From an uncultured Bacilli bacterium (GTDB taxonomy: Bacteria > Bacillota_I > Bacilli_A > RF39 > UBA660): DNA of 7,509 nt. The DNA lies in contig CALVVC010000049.1 of assembly GCA_944363755.1 (NCBI GenBank), forward strand, positions 1 through 7,509, in the 5' to 3' direction. The position numbers were made by a program, and so were the translations under genes. The notes beneath the pieces are model-generated. The model was given only the letters and a program-made list of their open reading frames with translations, did not search any database and had not been told where the DNA came from. This document shows positions 6,306-7,509 of the stretch, piece by piece. Positions within the stretch are counted from its first letter, which is position 1; every line of letters begins with the position of its first letter.

Positions 6306-7271
6306 CTGTCTTTTTTTATTTTTCTCTAAATAAGAAATAACATCTAATAACTTACCTTCATAAATTGTCATACCATCTCTAACAACATTTACACTAGCTA
6401 TTAAAGTTTCTTTTACCTCTTTAATATCATTTACATCTTTAACAAAAGACTTTAATGCTTCTAATTGAAATTCATTAATATTAATATCTACATAAACAGC
6501 TATCACATCTTTACTAATGAAACCAACAACTAAATTATAATTACTAGTTAACTCATTATAACTTAAATTAGGATTTATTTGATAAAAATCATTTAAAAAA
6601 GATAATATTTCACGTCTATGAAAGCTTTTTGTAACTGTCTTTTTAATTATTTCCTCAGGTGTTATTATAATAACAGCAGCATTTCTATTATTTAGTGTAT
6701 ATTTATAATAGTCTTCTAATATTAAACTATTTAAATCAAAATTACGATACTTACTAAACATTTCTTGTTCATAAGAATTTAACATAGAAAGTTTTTCTTT
6801 ATAAAAATATTCACAAATACCATTTACACTTCTTTGATTATCAGAGTAATTATATCCATAATCATATAAATCATAATCAATTTTATAGTCGTTATATATA
6901 CTAAAAGCAAATTCTTTTTCTTCTTTGTATTTATCTAAAACTTCTTTTAATCTATCAATATCTTTTAAACTAGGTTTATAAGGAATATAAATGTTTATAT
7001 TATATTCAGGTAAAATATTTATCTTTCCCATATCACTTATTCCAGGATGTAAAACTCTTACTATAGTATAATTACCATCTAAATATTTTTTATAAATATC
7101 TAGCAAGTTTTTATTGTTAGTTAATAATTCATTATCACTATATAAAGTTATTCTACGACTTAAACCAGGAACTTTTTGTCTATCTAAAATTTCTCTTGAT
7201 ACAGTTGCATCTTCTATTAAAGTTTTCCCATCTTTTATATAATATATTTTTCCTAAAGAAATATCTAACAT
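6300..7271 (-). CDS. Unrecognised 323-residue cytosolic protein
   Basis: I do not recognise this family. The protein is rich in Tyr, Asn, Lys and Ile, with no signal peptide, membrane segment or known catalytic motif visible. The N-terminus (LGKIYYIKDGKTLIED) looks like a beta-strand start. A strand-then-helix pattern occurs at INIYIPYKPSLKDIDRLKEVL (about residue 92) and again at IAVYVDININEFQLEALKSFV in the C-terminal third. The latter resembles [18 protein letters not shown] in the tandem-repeat protein of the neighbouring valS operon, so distant kinship is possible but weak. The ATG at 7271 has AAGGTGAT (7282-7275) as ribosome binding site and its own promoter at 7293-7321. The stop codon lies inside the -35 box of the T-box promoter, and I see no separate terminator, so transcripts may run into the T-box leader. 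Confidence 0.75.
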   Translation of the reverse strand: MLDISLGKIYYIKDGKTLIEDATVSREILDRQKVPGLSRRITLYSDNELLTNNKNLLDIYKKYLDGNYTIVRVLHPGISDMGKINILPEYNINIYIPYKPSLKDIDRLKEVLDKYKEEKEFAFSIYNDYKIDYDLYDYGYNYSDNQRSVNGICEYFYKEKLSMLNSYEQEMFSKYRNFDLNSLILEDYYKYTLNNRNAAVIIITPEEIIKKTVTKSFHRREILSFLNDFYQINPNLSYNELTSNYNLVVGFISKDVIAVYVDININEFQLEALKSFVKDVNDIKEVKETLIASVNVVRDGMTIYEGKLLDVISYLEKNKKRQL

Positions 7272-7292
7272 AACATCACCTTATTAATAATA

Positions 7293-7321
7293 AGTCTAAC
7301 ATGATTTTTATTTTCTTACAA
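7293..7321 (-). promoter_or_regulatory. Promoter of the 323-residue protein gene
   Basis: TTGTAA (7321-7316), a 17-base spacer and TAGACT (7298-7293), with TG one base before the -10 giving an extended -10 element. It lies 22 bases upstream of the start codon, so the leader is short. Confidence 0.5.
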
Positions 7322-7478
7322 TAAACTTTTGCTTTAACAATTACTATTAGTTTTGAAAACAAATACAATAGTAGTTAATATTTTTTACTTGTTAAAAAAT
7401 TAAGATTTACGTAAACCACTTATATAAAATAAAGATTTTCTTTTAATTTCATGATATTATTATATTAAGGTGAAGGTT
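7322..7478. other. Divergent intergenic region with palindromes
   Basis: This gap separates the leftward gene from a rightward gene. It holds TTTAACAA (7333-7340) matched by its reverse complement TTGTTAAA (7389-7396), AATTACTATT (7339-7348) with AATAGTAGTT (7367-7376) at 9 of 10 complementary positions, the perfect palindromes GTTTTGAAAAC (7350-7360, odd centre) and TTTACGTAAA (7406-7415), and a possible extended -10, TGATATTAT (7452-7460), for the plus-strand gene. These could be operator sites for divergent control, but in such AT-rich DNA some will be chance. Confidence 0.4.
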
Positions 7479-7509
7479 ATGATAAAATTTATTAATGTAT
7501 CTAAAGAAT
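7479..7509 (+). CDS. Start of a plus-strand gene, possibly an ABC transporter ATPase, partial
   Basis: Ten codons (MIKFINVSKE) are visible before the right edge. The ATG at 7479 follows AAGGTGAAGG (7468-7477), a good ribosome binding site region. The opening MIKFxNVSKE is typical of the first strand of ABC transporter ATP-binding subunits such as FtsE or LolD-like proteins, but ten residues cannot establish this. Confidence 0.5.
   Translation, partial: MIKFINVSKE

Noticed and set aside
1..7509. Mycoplasma-type genetic code (TGA as Trp)
   Set aside because: Trp is TGG throughout valS and the oxidoreductase, and the reading frames contain no TGA. None of the five visible stops is TGA, so the code is not strictly proven, but nothing requires a variant.

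Overview
This is a very AT-rich bacterial window. It has AAGGAGG-type ribosome binding sites, short intergenic gaps, intrinsic terminators and a T-box riboswitch, which together point to a low-GC Bacillota/Mycoplasmatota-type chromosome; an uncultured gut Bacilli or RF39-like lineage is my guess from style alone. Tryptophan is encoded by TGG and there are no in-frame TGA codons, so the standard bacterial code fits. All five gene ends visible are TAA or TAG.

Nearly everything reads leftward (minus strand). From right to left: (1) the first codons of a plus-strand gene at the right edge, possibly an ABC transporter ATPase; (2) a divergent intergenic region of about 200 bp with palindromes; (3) an unrecognised 323-residue protein (6300-7271); (4) a valine-specifier T-box leader (about 6042-6270) driving a two-gene operon made of an unrecognised tandem-repeat protein (5143-6024, probably starting at an ATT codon) and valyl-tRNA synthetase valS (2616-5153), which overlap by 11 bases; (5) a self-contained 1.4-kb module with one gene for an AlbA_2/Schlafen-type, GHKL-like ATPase and winged-helix protein (1183-2523), preceded by three 12-bp tandem repeats lying across its -35 box; (6) a probable two-gene unit of a membrane-anchored double-PepSY protein (508-1104) and a Rieske-type-family FAD oxidoreductase cut by the left edge (1-470).

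The most notable feature is that the AlbA_2 gene is bracketed by a 36-bp direct repeat with 35 identities. The repeat holds the last codons, the stop codon and the terminator hairpin of valS. Both genes therefore end in the residues KLLEEQL (valS) or KLLEEQL (AlbA_2) and in the same terminator. This looks like a cassette inserted at, or duplicated from, the 3' end of valS.

The second notable area is the valS leader. The T-box antiterminator arm can pair alternatively with the Shine-Dalgarno sequence of the first gene, while a separate long hairpin with a U-tract is also present, so control could be translational, transcriptional or both. The first gene's internal repeat aligns without gaps upstream of its first ATG, which supports the non-canonical ATT start beside the strong Shine-Dalgarno.
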